A stretch of 64,000 nucleotides of DNA, from NCBI RefSeq assembly GCF_000429665.1, contig NZ_AUCH01000005.1, forward strand, positions 203,480-267,479, given 5' to 3'. The stretch comes from Azovibrio restrictus DSM 23866 (GTDB lineage: Bacteria; Pseudomonadota; Gammaproteobacteria; Burkholderiales; Rhodocyclaceae). A model generated the notes under the pieces. The model was not told the DNA's origin, searched no databases, and worked only from the letters and a program-made list of their open reading frames with translations. Of this stretch, positions 8,793-18,402 are shown in pieces (the first letter of the stretch is position 1; each line of letters begins with the position of its first letter). The position numbers were made by a program, and so were the translations under genes.

Positions 8793-11700
8793 ATGACATT
8801 TGCGCGCCAATGGGGCTTGCGGGCCGGCCTGCTGTGCTGCCTGTGCTTGCTGGGGGGCTGGGCAGGCCTGGCCCAGGCGGCCGCCTACCTGTTTGCCAGC
8901 AGCGGCGCCAGCATGCCCAAGGGCTGCAGTTACGGGGGTTACAGCGGCGGAGTCTACAACTTTTCCTGCGGTGCGGTGACCCTGGCCTGGAACGACACGG
9001 TGAGCATCAAGGCCGACAGCCGGCCGGCCCGGATCAGTTTCACCGGTGCTTTCGATGCCAGCAATGCGGTGATCAACGGCGGCGGTTCCGCCAGCCAGCT
9101 GACCCTGGTGGTGGGCGGCAACTTCAGCACCCAGGGCAGTCTCGTGGCCCAGCTCCAGGTCAGCGGCAACCGCACGGCCATTTTCAATTCCGGCAGCGGC
9201 ATCACGGGCAGCATCACCATGGGCACCGGGACCCTGACCCTCGCCAGTTCCAATGTCACCGTCGATGGCAGCATCACCTCGTCCGGGGCGCTGCTGGTGG
9301 GAGCGGCCGCCCGGATCAACGGCCCGGTCAGCGCCGCCAGCGTCACCGATACCAGCAGCAATGCCGTGTACGGCAGCAGCATCACCGCCAGCAGCGGGGC
9401 CGTGAGCCTGGGCTACGGGGCCAGCGTGGCCGGGGACATCCGCGCCGAAGGGGGTTCCGGCAGCGTCACCCTGGCCGGTGGCAATAACGTGGGGGGGCTG
9501 ATCTCCACCTCCGGCACCTTCACCCTGCTGGCCAGCAACAGCACCATTGCCGGTTCCGTCAAGGCGGCTGCGGTGGCGGCTGCCGGCGCCAGCGGCAGCA
9601 GCATCGGCGGCGGGGTGGAGGCCACTGCCGGCGCCATCAACCTGGGGGGCAGCAGCCTCACCGTGGGGGGGGATGCCGTGGCCACCGGGATCATCAGCCT
9701 GGGCTACAACACCCGGGTCAATGGTTGCGCCAGGACCACCCGCAACAGCAGCAACAGTATCCAGTTGAACGGCTGGCAGTCGGGGGCCGGCGGGGTGTGC
9801 TGTCTTTCCGGGGGAGGAAGCTGCCTGCCCCTCAACAGCGCCTGCTACAGCAACAGCAGCGGCGGCAGTCTGGCCCTGTGCAAGACCACCCTGCCGCCGG
9901 TGCTGGGCAAGACGTCCAGCGCCGCCTCTGCCGTGGTGGGGGACGTGGTCTCCTTCACCCTCTCGGTGAGCAATCCCAATGACGACCCCCTGAACAACCT
10001 GGTGCTCACCGATGTCATGCCGGCCGGCATGGTTTACGTGAATCACGTGGCCCAGCAGGGCAGCGTCGTGGTGAGCGGTCAGAGCCTTACATGGACCCTG
10101 CCTTCCCTGGCCGGCAAGGCCAGTGCCCAGATGACCCTGGTGGTGCGCCTCAACCAGCAGGGCAGCCTGACCAATACCCTGTCCTCGCCCGGGGCCATTT
10201 CCGTCAGCCGCAGCATCCTGGTCCTGTCCCAGGCCACTACCCACTTCCGCATGGACGAGGTGGAAGATTCCTGGACGGGCGCCGACGGGGAGGTGGTGGA
10301 TAGCGGTGGCACGGCCCTGCACGGCCGGCGCATGGCCACCACTGCCAGCACCGGCACCAATGTGGTCACTCCCGACCCCACCATCGAGTCCCAGTTTGCC
10401 AGCGTGGACGGAAGCTTCTGCAATGCGGGCAGTTTTGACGGGGGCGGGGTGGTGATGGTGCCCGGGGATTCCCGCTTCGACTACAGCACCAAGCTCTCGG
10501 CCACGGCCTGGATCTACCCCACGGCCCGGCCTTCCAGCGACCTGTACTCCATCCTGTCAAACGACAAGAACTATGAGTTCCACATCAACCCCAGCGGCAA
10601 GCTCTACTGGTGGTGGAATCCTTCCAACCTCACCTCGGCCAGCACCATTCCCCTGAATAAATGGACCCACGTGGCCATCACCTTCGATTCGGTCAGCGGC
10701 CGCCAGTACATCTACATCAACGGGGTACGGGACGGCAACACCGGCAGCTGGAAGGGGACCTTGCAGCCCAATGGCTGCAACTTCTACATCGGCGGCGACG
10801 TCTCCACCTCGGCGGGCTGTCCCTTCATGCCGGCCCGTAATTTCCGCGGCAAGATCGACGAGGTCAAGCTCTACAACTACGAGCTGTCCCAGGCCGAGGT
10901 CCAGGCTGACATGACCCTGGGGCGCAGTTGCAGCGGCGCTTTCGATCATCTGCGGGTGATCCATGATGGCACCGCCTCCATCTGCAACCCTGAGTCGGTG
11001 GAAGTGCTGGCCTGTCTGGATGTGGATTGCACCAAGCTTTATCCAGGGACCGTGACGGCCCGCCTCACCCCGGGGGGCAGCACCTTCACCTTTTCCGGCG
11101 GTGCCACGTCCACCCAGATCAGCTCCGCCACGGCCGGGGATGTAGCCATCGGCTACAACAGCATCAACCCGACGCCCAGCAACGGCCTGCGCTGCTTCAA
11201 CGGGGCGACGGAAAACTGCACCATGAATTTCGCCTCCGCCTCCTGCAGTTTCGATGCGGTGGAACAAAAAGCGGACCCCAAGACCCCCATCTACACCAAG
11301 CTTGCCCAGACTGCCTTCAAGCTGGATGTGCTGGCCCTGTCCGGGGGCGGGATCGTCAATGCCGCTTATACGGGCACCGTGGCCGTGGACCTGGTGGATA
11401 CCTCGAGCTCCAGCTGTCCCACGGGCGCGGGTCTGAACACGGCTCAGAACCTGGTGTTTGCCGCCGCCGACAAGGGGCGCAAGGAGGCCGAGTTTACCTA
11501 CGCCGCCGCGGCCAAGAATGTGCGGGTGCGGATGAAGGTGGGCAGCAGCGCCCCTTCCTGTTCCTACGACAACTTTGCCATTCGCCCGCAGCAGCTGACG
11601 GTGAGTGCTCCCCTGATGAACAATGCCGGGGCCAGTGGCACCCCGGCGGCAGTGGCCGGCACGGACTTCACCCTGGACGCCCAGGCCGATGTGGCCAGTG

Positions 11701-12893
11701 GCTATGACGGCACCCCGGTGATCAAAGAAGGCTTGGTGACGGCCTCTGGCGATGACAGCGATCTCATCACCGCAGGCACCCTGACCGGCAGCTTCAATGC
11801 GGCCACCGGCAGCAAGGCCAGCGGCACCTTCCAGTACCGGGACGTGGGCAACATCCGCTTTCCCGAGAATGCAGTAGTGGATGAGAACTTTACAGCGGTG
11901 GATCAGGGCAAGGCGGTACCGGACTGCCTGACCGGGAGCGCTGGAAATATCCTCAAGGATGGGGAGGTGCGCTACGGCTGCAACATTGGCAGTGCGGAAA
12001 CTCCCCTCCTGGGGCGCTGGTATCCCAGCCACTTTTCCTTTGCCGGGACGCTGACCCCTGGATGTGCGGCCGGGGGCTTCACCTACATGGGTGACGACAG
12101 CCTCCAGGTTTCCCTGGCGATCAAGGCCCATGCCAAGGGAAGCGGCGCGGCATCCGCCAGCGATCCGGTGACGGCGCGCTACAAGGCCGGCAGTGTCACC
12201 GTGACGGCCATCAATGGCGGGGCAAGTGCCCCCTTGCGCCTGGATCAGCCGGATTTGCCCGCCATGCCGGATAAGAGTCTCTGGTCAGCCGGCGTCTGGA
12301 AGCTGGAGGATACCTACCGCTTCGCCAAGGCGAGCCCTCCCGACGGGCCCTTTGACGATTACCGTTTGAAGGTGGAGGTGAAGGACGATGATGGGGCCAA
12401 GCTGCTGGCCAGTACCCCGGCCCAGGTGACGGACGATGCGAGCAACTCCACCATGATCCGTCATGGCCGGCTGTGGGCCGCCAACGCCTATGGCTCCGAG
12501 TACCTGCCCCTGCCGGTGCCGGCCCAGGTGCAGTACTGGAGCGCCACCGGCTGGACCCGGAACCTGCTGGACAGCTGCACCCTGCTGACCCTGCCGACCA
12601 AGGACAACGGGGGGCTGCTGTTCTACCCGCCGGGGGCCCGCAACCAGCTGGCGGCCGGGGAAACCCTCGCCACCCTGCAGGGCAGCAACGGGGCCACGCA
12701 CAAGGTGGTGAAGGGGGATGCCGGCCTGCGGCTGTCGGCGCCGGGGGCGGGTAACTACGGCTACCTGGACATCCCCCTGGGCATCCTGGGGGGCGGCAAT
12801 GGCTGGCTGGATCTGGCCGTGCCTACGGTGCGCGCCTGCTTCGGGGTTTGCGGACCCCGCTCCCCGGTGATTTTCCGGCGCGAGTTGCGCTGA
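8793..12893 (+). CDS. mshQ: MshQ-like LamG/DUF6701 surface protein
   Basis: A 1,366-residue exported protein. Residues 1 to about 29 are a signal peptide ending AQA. Residues about 70-310 form a Ser/Gly-rich run of short repeats resembling polymer-forming (bactofilin-like) beta-helix coils. A cysteine-rich patch (CCLSGGGSC, ACYSN) follows near 330-360. Residues about 367-480 are a DUF11-type beta domain (VVGDVVSFTLSVSNPNDD). Residues about 482-706 are a LamG/concanavalin-like jelly-roll (KLSATAWIYP, NKWTHVAITFDS, GKIDEVKLYNYELS). The remainder matches the DUF6701 region typical of MshQ. GAGAGGAGAG precedes the ATG. LamG folds usually bind glycans or other ligands, so it may be the adhesin displayed by the pilus; that is inference. 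Confidence 0.85.
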   Translation: MTFARQWGLRAGLLCCLCLLGGWAGLAQAAAYLFASSGASMPKGCSYGGYSGGVYNFSCGAVTLAWNDTVSIKADSRPARISFTGAFDASNAVINGGGSASQLTLVVGGNFSTQGSLVAQLQVSGNRTAIFNSGSGITGSITMGTGTLTLASSNVTVDGSITSSGALLVGAAARINGPVSAASVTDTSSNAVYGSSITASSGAVSLGYGASVAGDIRAEGGSGSVTLAGGNNVGGLISTSGTFTLLASNSTIAGSVKAAAVAAAGASGSSIGGGVEATAGAINLGGSSLTVGGDAVATGIISLGYNTRVNGCARTTRNSSNSIQLNGWQSGAGGVCCLSGGGSCLPLNSACYSNSSGGSLALCKTTLPPVLGKTSSAASAVVGDVVSFTLSVSNPNDDPLNNLVLTDVMPAGMVYVNHVAQQGSVVVSGQSLTWTLPSLAGKASAQMTLVVRLNQQGSLTNTLSSPGAISVSRSILVLSQATTHFRMDEVEDSWTGADGEVVDSGGTALHGRRMATTASTGTNVVTPDPTIESQFASVDGSFCNAGSFDGGGVVMVPGDSRFDYSTKLSATAWIYPTARPSSDLYSILSNDKNYEFHINPSGKLYWWWNPSNLTSASTIPLNKWTHVAITFDSVSGRQYIYINGVRDGNTGSWKGTLQPNGCNFYIGGDVSTSAGCPFMPARNFRGKIDEVKLYNYELSQAEVQADMTLGRSCSGAFDHLRVIHDGTASICNPESVEVLACLDVDCTKLYPGTVTARLTPGGSTFTFSGGATSTQISSATAGDVAIGYNSINPTPSNGLRCFNGATENCTMNFASASCSFDAVEQKADPKTPIYTKLAQTAFKLDVLALSGGGIVNAAYTGTVAVDLVDTSSSSCPTGAGLNTAQNLVFAAADKGRKEAEFTYAAAAKNVRVRMKVGSSAPSCSYDNFAIRPQQLTVSAPLMNNAGASGTPAAVAGTDFTLDAQADVASGYDGTPVIKEGLVTASGDDSDLITAGTLTGSFNAATGSKASGTFQYRDVGNIRFPENAVVDENFTAVDQGKAVPDCLTGSAGNILKDGEVRYGCNIGSAETPLLGRWYPSHFSFAGTLTPGCAAGGFTYMGDDSLQVSLAIKAHAKGSGAASASDPVTARYKAGSVTVTAINGGASAPLRLDQPDLPAMPDKSLWSAGVWKLEDTYRFAKASPPDGPFDDYRLKVEVKDDDGAKLLASTPAQVTDDASNSTMIRHGRLWAANAYGSEYLPLPVPAQVQYWSATGWTRNLLDSCTLLTLPTKDNGGLLFYPPGARNQLAAGETLATLQGSNGATHKVVKGDAGLRLSAPGAGNYGYLDIPLGILGGGNGWLDLAVPTVRACFGVCGPRSPVIFRRELR

Positions 12894-12967
12894 GCCTGGC
12901 AGCGTCGGTGCCGAAACGGGGAAATGTGCTTGATTTTAGGAAAAATCCTTAATAAATAATGGGTTTG

Positions 12968-12990
12968 CACTTCACATTTAAAGTGAAGTG
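12968..12990. promoter_or_regulatory. Perfect inverted repeat upstream of mshI
   Basis: CACTTCAC, a 7-nt spacer ATTTAAA and GTGAAGTG form a perfect 8+8 palindrome in the 142-bp AT-rich gap between mshQ and mshI, 46 bases before the mshI ATG. It has no T-run after it, so it does not look like a terminator. A dimeric regulator site for a second msh promoter is the likeliest reading. Confidence 0.5.
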
Positions 12991-13035
12991 TGTTGATATT
13001 GCGCCTGTTACTACCTTAGGCAGATTCCTTCTTTC

Positions 13036-13977
13036 ATGTCCCGCCTGTTCCCGCTCCGTCCCAAGCGCAGCAAACCCGGCTGGGTGGCCCTGTGTCCGGC
13101 TGCCGGCAGCCCGGCGGCGGTGCATGTGCTGGCAGGCGGCCAGGGCCGGGCCCGGGTGCTCTGGGTGGAGGCCCTGACGACGGGGATGGATGAAATGGAA
13201 CGGCTGGCCCGCAGCCGGGGCCTGTCCGCCTACCGGATCACCACCCTGATGCCGCCGGGCAGCTACCAGCTGCTGCAGATGAATGCGCCGGCCGTGCCTC
13301 GCCATGAATGGAAGGAAGCCCTGCGCTGGCAGCTCAAGGACTTCATCGACTTCCCCGCCGAGCAAGCCACCTTCGATGTGCTGGACATCCCCACCGAAAG
13401 CCACGCTCCGGGCCGGCCCCACATGGTGTTCGTGGCCGTGGCCCGCAATGAGCAGGTGGGGGAGATCATGGCCCGCTACGACCGGGCCCATCTCAATCTC
13501 CAGGCCATCGACATTCCCGAACTGGCCCTGCGCAACGTGGCCGCCCTGCTGGAAGACGAAAACCGGGGGCTGGCCAGCCTCAGCTTCGATCAGCATGGGG
13601 GCCTGCTGGTGCTCACCTTCAAGGGGGAGCTCTATGCCAGCCGGCGCATCGAAATTCCCCTGGAGCAGTTCACCGGGGCCGATCTGGAACGGCGCCAGAC
13701 CCTGTTCGAACGCGTCGGCCTGGAACTGCAGCGCACCCTGGATGCCTTTGACCGCCAGTACAGCTTCATCTCCGTGAGCCGCCTGCTGCTCGCCCCCCGG
13801 CCTGAACTGAGCGGCCTCCTAGATTACCTGGGCAGTTCCCTGTACGTGCCCGTGGATCAGATGGACCTGTCCCAGGTCCTGGACCTGGAAGCCTGTCCCA
13901 CCCTGCAGCAGCCGGCCGAGCAATCCCGCCACCTGCTGGCCCTGGGGGCGGCCCTGCGCCAGGAGTCCCAGCCATGA
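13036..13977 (+). CDS. mshI: MSHA biogenesis protein MshI (PilM-like)
   Basis: A 313-residue cytoplasmic protein of the MshI/PilM actin-like class, expected to dock to the PilN-like protein encoded next and link it to the ATPase. No membrane segment is visible. The identification rests mainly on position at the head of I-J-K-L-M-N and on length. It is preceded by a 142-bp AT-rich gap with a palindrome, suggesting that a second transcription unit starts here. The 3' end overlaps the next gene by four bases. Confidence 0.8.
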   Translation: MSRLFPLRPKRSKPGWVALCPAAGSPAAVHVLAGGQGRARVLWVEALTTGMDEMERLARSRGLSAYRITTLMPPGSYQLLQMNAPAVPRHEWKEALRWQLKDFIDFPAEQATFDVLDIPTESHAPGRPHMVFVAVARNEQVGEIMARYDRAHLNLQAIDIPELALRNVAALLEDENRGLASLSFDQHGGLLVLTFKGELYASRRIEIPLEQFTGADLERRQTLFERVGLELQRTLDAFDRQYSFISVSRLLLAPRPELSGLLDYLGSSLYVPVDQMDLSQVLDLEACPTLQQPAEQSRHLLALGAALRQESQP

Positions 13978-14603
13978 GCCAGCAGATCAACCTGCTCAAC
14001 CCCGAGCTGCGCCCCAAGGTGGAGCTGCTCACCCTGAATCACGTGGCCCTGGCCTCCAGCCTGGTGCTGATGCTGGTATTGCTCATGGCCGGCTGGGGGC
14101 GCCAGCGGGAAGGGGTGGAACTGCACCGCCTGGGGGCCCAGGAACAGCAGATGCGGGTGGCCCAGGAGCAGCTCTCCCAGCTGGGCGCCATGCAGGCCAG
14201 TCGCCGCATCAGCCCGGCCCTGGAGCGCCAGCTGGCCGAGCGCAAGGCGGTGCTTGAGAGCAAGCGGGAGGTGCTGGCCGCCCTGGAAAGCGGCGACCTG
14301 GGGCAGCAGGACGGTTTTTCCGGTTACCTGGGGGCTTTCGCCCGGCGGGTGCCTGAAGGCCTGTGGCTGACCGGTTTCGATCTCCAGGAGGGGGGGCAGC
14401 AGGTGCTGCTCCAGGGGCGCATGCGCACCGAACCCCTGCTGCCCCAGTTCATCCAACAGATGGACCAGGAGCCCCTGCTCAAGGGGCGCACCTTCGCGGC
14501 CCTGGAGTTGAACCAGGTCCTGCCCGATCCGGTGGCGCCGACGGCCGTCCCGCCCCACTGGAGCTTCACCCTGGGCGGGCAACTTTCCCGGGAGCGCAGA
14601 TGA
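13974..14603 (+). CDS. PilN-like inner-membrane alignment protein
   Basis: A 209-residue bitopic protein. The N-terminus MSQQINLLNPELRPK is the conserved INLLNP motif by which PilN-family proteins bind the PilM-like partner. One membrane helix lies near residues 22-42 (VALASSLVLMLVLLMAGWG), followed by a coiled coil and a periplasmic domain. In Vibrio nomenclature this corresponds to the second mshI open frame (MshI2). It overlaps mshI and mshJ by four bases each, consistent with a 1:1 membrane complex. Confidence 0.85.
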   Translation: MSQQINLLNPELRPKVELLTLNHVALASSLVLMLVLLMAGWGRQREGVELHRLGAQEQQMRVAQEQLSQLGAMQASRRISPALERQLAERKAVLESKREVLAALESGDLGQQDGFSGYLGAFARRVPEGLWLTGFDLQEGGQQVLLQGRMRTEPLLPQFIQQMDQEPLLKGRTFAALELNQVLPDPVAPTAVPPHWSFTLGGQLSRERR

Positions 14604-15307
14604 TGGTCCTGCCCGCAAGCATGCAGAAACTGTGGCAGGCCTGGGCCGCCCGTTACCAGGCCCTGAGCGTGCGCGAACGGGGCCTGGTGGCCGCCGCTGC
14701 CATCGGTCTGCTGGCCTATCTGGGCGGGGTGCTCTGGGCCCAGCCCATGTTTTCCCGGGCTGCTTCCTACGGGCGCCAGGCCGCTGCCCAGGAAGCGGAT
14801 CTGACGGTCCTGCAGACCCAGATCCAGATCCTCAGCCAGCAGGTGGCCAGCGATCCCGATGCTCCCCTGCGCCAGGAGCTGGCGGTCGTGGAGCAGCAGA
14901 TTGCCGAAGCCGAGGCGCGCCTGGCCGCCTTCAACGAATCCCTGGTGCCGCCGGATCGGGCTGCCGCCCTGCTGGAAGGGCTGGTGCGGCGCCATCCGGG
15001 GGTGCGGGTGGCCGGTTTCAAGACCCTGCCGGCCCAGGGCATCCTGGCCGCCAGGGACAAGCAGCGGACCGCCGCCGAGAAGCAGGCCGAACTGCCGCCC
15101 CGGAGCCTGGATGTGTACCAGCACGGTTTCGAACTCAAGCTCAGGGGCAACTACCTGGACATCCTGGCCTACCTGAAGACCCTGGAGGCCCAGCCCCAGC
15201 GGCTCCTGTGGCAGCGGGCCCAGCTCAGCGTCCCCGCCTACCCGGAGGCGGAGCTGACCCTGACGGTGTCCACCCTGAGCATGGATGCCCACTGGCTGGA
15301 ACTATGA
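14600..15307 (+). CDS. mshJ: MSHA biogenesis protein MshJ (PilO-like)
   Basis: A 235-residue bitopic protein with a membrane helix near residues 27-47 (GLVAAAAIGLLAYLGGVLW), a heptad-rich coiled coil (residues about 60-110) and a periplasmic ferredoxin-like domain. This is the PilO/GspM plan, and it should pair with the PilN-like protein. The ATGATG at 14600 overlaps the upstream stop and gives the correct topology, whereas longer in-frame starts would run far into the previous gene. Confidence 0.85.
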   Translation: MMVLPASMQKLWQAWAARYQALSVRERGLVAAAAIGLLAYLGGVLWAQPMFSRAASYGRQAAAQEADLTVLQTQIQILSQQVASDPDAPLRQELAVVEQQIAEAEARLAAFNESLVPPDRAAALLEGLVRRHPGVRVAGFKTLPAQGILAARDKQRTAAEKQAELPPRSLDVYQHGFELKLRGNYLDILAYLKTLEAQPQRLLWQRAQLSVPAYPEAELTLTVSTLSMDAHWLEL

Positions 15308-15639
15308 AAACCCTGTCCGCCCTGCTGCTCCTGACCTGCAGTCTTGGCCTCCATGCCCAGGAGCTGCCCCTGCGCGATCCGACCCGGCCTGCGGACTGGG
15401 CCGCCCGGGAAACCCCGGGGGAGGCGGACGCCCTGCGTCTGGAAGCCATCAAGCGGGGCCCCGAAGGGCGGCCCCTGGCCACCATCAATGGCAACAACCT
15501 GCATCTGGGGCAGGAAATCCGCGGCCTGCGCCTGGTCCGCATCGGTGCGACCTCGGTGCTCCTGGAAGGGGCGGAAGGGCGCCAGGAACTGCGCCTCACC
15601 CCCGGTGTGCAGCGCCCATCGGCCCCAGGAGGGAAATGA
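15304..15639 (+). CDS. mshK: MSHA biogenesis protein MshK (PilP-like)
   Basis: A small 111-residue exported protein. The signal peptide MKTLSALLLLTCSLGLHAQ is followed by LPLRDPTRPADW, the conserved DPTRP motif of MshK/GspB-type proteins, and one homology-region beta domain (NGNNLHLGQEIRGLRLVRI). It should bridge the inner-membrane complex to the secretin. The ATG overlaps the mshJ stop and the gene ends two bases before mshL. Confidence 0.87.
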   Translation: MKTLSALLLLTCSLGLHAQELPLRDPTRPADWAARETPGEADALRLEAIKRGPEGRPLATINGNNLHLGQEIRGLRLVRIGATSVLLEGAEGRQELRLTPGVQRPSAPGGK

Positions 15640-15640
15640 G

Positions 15641-17539
15641 ATGATGAAGAAAACCCATGCGCCCCATCAGGGGAAAAGTCTGCTCCTGTCGGGCCTGTTG
15701 CTCGCCCTGTTGCTCTCCGGCTGTTCCCCCATGCTGCCCCGGGAGGGAACCTACGACAGCATCCAGTCCAGCCTGCAGCAGCCCAAGCCCAATCCGCCCG
15801 CCGAACGGGCGGCCATAGACGCGGCCCTGCTGCCGCCCATCCAGCTGCCGGCCGCGGTGGCGCCCCAGCCCCTGGAGCCCCGCTTCGATCTGGCCGTGGC
15901 GGAAGCCCCGGCGGCCCAGGTGTTCCTGGCCCTGGTGGATGGCACCCGCTACAGCATGCTGCTGCCCCCGGACGTGAGCGGCAGCATCACCCTGAACCTG
16001 AAGAACGTGACGGTGCGGGAAGCCCTGGAAGTGATCCGGGACCTCTACGGCTACGACTTCCGCATCCAGGGCAACCGCATCGCGGTGCAGCCCAATACCC
16101 CCCAGACCCGCATCTTCCAGGTCAGCTACCTGGCCAGCAAACGGGGCGGCACTTCCGCCACCCGGGTAGTGTCCTCCAATGCCAGCAACAATGGCTCCGG
16201 CAACGGTACTTCCGGCTCCTCTTCCAGCGCTACGCGCAACAATGTGGCGGCGGAGACCACCAACGTGTTTACCGGCCAGGTCTCGGATTTCTGGCTGGAG
16301 CTGGGGGTCGGCATCGCCACGGCCCTGGACTGCAAGTACGAGGTCACCAGCGATACCGGCGCCGGTGCCAATAGCGGCCTGATGGGGCAGATGCTGGGGC
16401 TGCGCCTGAGCAAGCTGGAGTGCCCCGAGGGGCGCCGCTTCCTGATGAACCAGCAGTCCGGCACCGTGATGGTGCGGGCCCTGCCTGCCGAGCTGCGCGA
16501 AGTGAATGAACTCCTCAAGGCCATGCAGGCCGGGGTGGAGCGGCAGGTGATGCTGGAAGCCAAGCTGATCGAGGTGGAACTCAACGACGGCTTCCAGAGC
16601 GGGGTGAACTGGACGGCCTTCGACAAGTTCGGCCGCCAGCGCTGGGGCATGAACGCCAACAACAACCAGTGGCCGGTGCAGAGCCAGGACGGGCAGCTGC
16701 GCCGCCTGACCTCGGAGACCTATTCCAGCACCGAAGGCACCACCCGGAACTGGGAAAGCGTGGCCCTGAGCGGGGCTTCCGGCCTGCTCAACAGCTTCCC
16801 GGTGGCGGGAGCCCTGGGGCTCTCCTTCCAGACCTCGGATTTCGCTTCCATCATCCAGTTCCTGGAGACCCAGGGCACGGTCTATGTGATGTCCAACCCC
16901 CGCATTGCCACCCTGAACAACCAGAAGGCCGTGCTCAAGGTGGGCTCCGACGATTACTACGTGACCGGGGTGGAGCCGGGGACCACCACCGTGGGGAGCG
17001 GCAACAACAACACCTTCAATCCGCCCACCATCACGGCCCAGCCCTTCTTCTCCGGCATCGCCCTGGACGTGACGCCCCAGATCGACGATGCGGGCATGAT
17101 CACCCTGCACATCCGCCCGGCGGTGACGGAAGTGACCACCAAGGAGCTGGTGGTGAACCTGGGCAGCCAGGCCGGCACCTACACCCTGCCGTTCGCCTCC
17201 AGCCGGGTGAAGGAAACCGACAGCATCGTGCGGGTGAAGGACGGCATGATCGTCGCCATCGGCGGCATGATGTCCCAGGAACAGGCGGCCGACGAGAGCA
17301 AGGTGCCCGGTGCCGGGGACATTCCCTTCTTCGGCCATTTCTTCAAACAGACCAACCGGGCCACCCGCAAGCGGGAAATGGTGGTGCTGATCAAGCCCAC
17401 GGTGATCCGCGGGGAGGGGGACTGGCAGCAGGACATGGATGCCCTGAACCAGCGCCTCAAGGATTACGACCCGCGCAAGTATCCGGCCCTGGCCGATCCG
17501 GTCACGGCAGGGCGCGGCCAGGACCATGGCCGTCAGTAA
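15641..17539 (+). CDS. mshL: MSHA pilus secretin MshL (lipoprotein)
   Basis: A 632-residue outer-membrane secretin that forms the channel for the pilus. The signal peptide ends in the lipobox LLSGC (Cys near residue 27), so it is lipid-anchored. An N0/STN domain lies near residues 85-150, a Ser/Asn/Gly-rich linker near 180-205, an N1-type module, then the secretin barrel domain with VTPQIDDAGMITLHIRPAV near residue 475-495. AGGAGGG at 15627-15633 sits seven bases before the ATG at 15641 (a second ATG follows directly). The 3' end overlaps mshM by 14 bases. Confidence 0.93.
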   Translation: MMKKTHAPHQGKSLLLSGLLLALLLSGCSPMLPREGTYDSIQSSLQQPKPNPPAERAAIDAALLPPIQLPAAVAPQPLEPRFDLAVAEAPAAQVFLALVDGTRYSMLLPPDVSGSITLNLKNVTVREALEVIRDLYGYDFRIQGNRIAVQPNTPQTRIFQVSYLASKRGGTSATRVVSSNASNNGSGNGTSGSSSSATRNNVAAETTNVFTGQVSDFWLELGVGIATALDCKYEVTSDTGAGANSGLMGQMLGLRLSKLECPEGRRFLMNQQSGTVMVRALPAELREVNELLKAMQAGVERQVMLEAKLIEVELNDGFQSGVNWTAFDKFGRQRWGMNANNNQWPVQSQDGQLRRLTSETYSSTEGTTRNWESVALSGASGLLNSFPVAGALGLSFQTSDFASIIQFLETQGTVYVMSNPRIATLNNQKAVLKVGSDDYYVTGVEPGTTTVGSGNNNTFNPPTITAQPFFSGIALDVTPQIDDAGMITLHIRPAVTEVTTKELVVNLGSQAGTYTLPFASSRVKETDSIVRVKDGMIVAIGGMMSQEQAADESKVPGAGDIPFFGHFFKQTNRATRKREMVVLIKPTVIRGEGDWQQDMDALNQRLKDYDPRKYPALADPVTAGRGQDHGRQ

Positions 17540-18392
17540 CGGCGGGGCCGTCCCCGTGCCGCCCTACCTGGCCCATTTCGGTCTGCGCGAGGCGCCCTTC
17601 AGCCTGACGCCGGACACCCAGTTCGCCTTTGGCACCCGGGCCCACCAGGAGGCGGTCAACACCCTGCTGGTGGCGGTCAACAGCGGCGAAGGCTTCGTCA
17701 AGATCGTGGGCGAGGTGGGCACGGGCAAGACCCTGCTCTGCCGCCGCCTGCTCAATGCCCTCAAGGGCAAGGCGGTGACCGCCTATGTGCCCAATCCCAA
17801 CCTGACCCCCACGGAACTCCTGGTGGCCCTGGCCGAGGAATTCCAGCTGCCCCTGGAGGGCAACGACAACGCCCACCTGCTCACCAAGCTCCTGAACGAC
17901 GCCTTGCTGGAATTCGCGCGCCTGGGCAAGGGGGTGGTGGTGTGCATCGACGAAGCCCAGGCCCTGCCCCGGGACAGCCTGGAAACCCTGCGCCTGCTCT
18001 CCAACCTGGAGACCGAAAAACGCAAGCTGCTGCAGATCGTCCTGTTCGGCCAGCCGGAGCTGGACAGCCACCTGAGCGACCCGGCCATCCGCCAGCTGAA
18101 GCAGCGCATCACCTTCCACTATCGACTGGGGGAGCTGCTGCCCGAGGAAATTCCCCTGTACGTGGCGCACCGGATGCGGGTGGCCGGCGCCAGTACCGGC
18201 GGCAACCTGTTTACCGACCGGGCCCTGGGGGCCCTGTACAAATCCAGCCGGGGCACGCCCAGGCTGGTGAACATCCTCGCCAACAAGGCCCTGATGGCCG
18301 CCTACGGCGAAGGCTCCCGGCTGGTCAAACCGGGCCATGTGAAGGCGGCGGCCCGGGATACCGAAGGGGCCCGCACGGGCTTCTGGTGGTGA
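17526..18392 (+). CDS. mshM: MSHA biogenesis ATPase MshM (ExeA-like)
   Basis: A 288-residue AAA+ ATPase of the ExeA/GspA type. The N-terminus FGLREAPFSLTPDTQF is the family signature. Walker A GEVGTGKT is near residue 62, Walker B VVVCIDEAQ near residue 138, and an arginine-finger region follows. Such proteins help insert or assemble the secretin across peptidoglycan. This one lacks the C-terminal membrane and peptidoglycan-binding part of ExeA, which is normal for MshM. It overlaps mshL and ends ten bases before mshN. Confidence 0.9.
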   Translation: MAVSNGGAVPVPPYLAHFGLREAPFSLTPDTQFAFGTRAHQEAVNTLLVAVNSGEGFVKIVGEVGTGKTLLCRRLLNALKGKAVTAYVPNPNLTPTELLVALAEEFQLPLEGNDNAHLLTKLLNDALLEFARLGKGVVVCIDEAQALPRDSLETLRLLSNLETEKRKLLQIVLFGQPELDSHLSDPAIRQLKQRITFHYRLGELLPEEIPLYVAHRMRVAGASTGGNLFTDRALGALYKSSRGTPRLVNILANKALMAAYGEGSRLVKPGHVKAAARDTEGARTGFWW

Positions 18393-18402
18393 GGGTGCGC
18401 CG

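Noticed and set aside
15596..17527. 643-codon minus-strand frame opposite mshL
   Set aside because: Low-complexity His/Gly composition with no family pattern; it mirrors the secretin gene.
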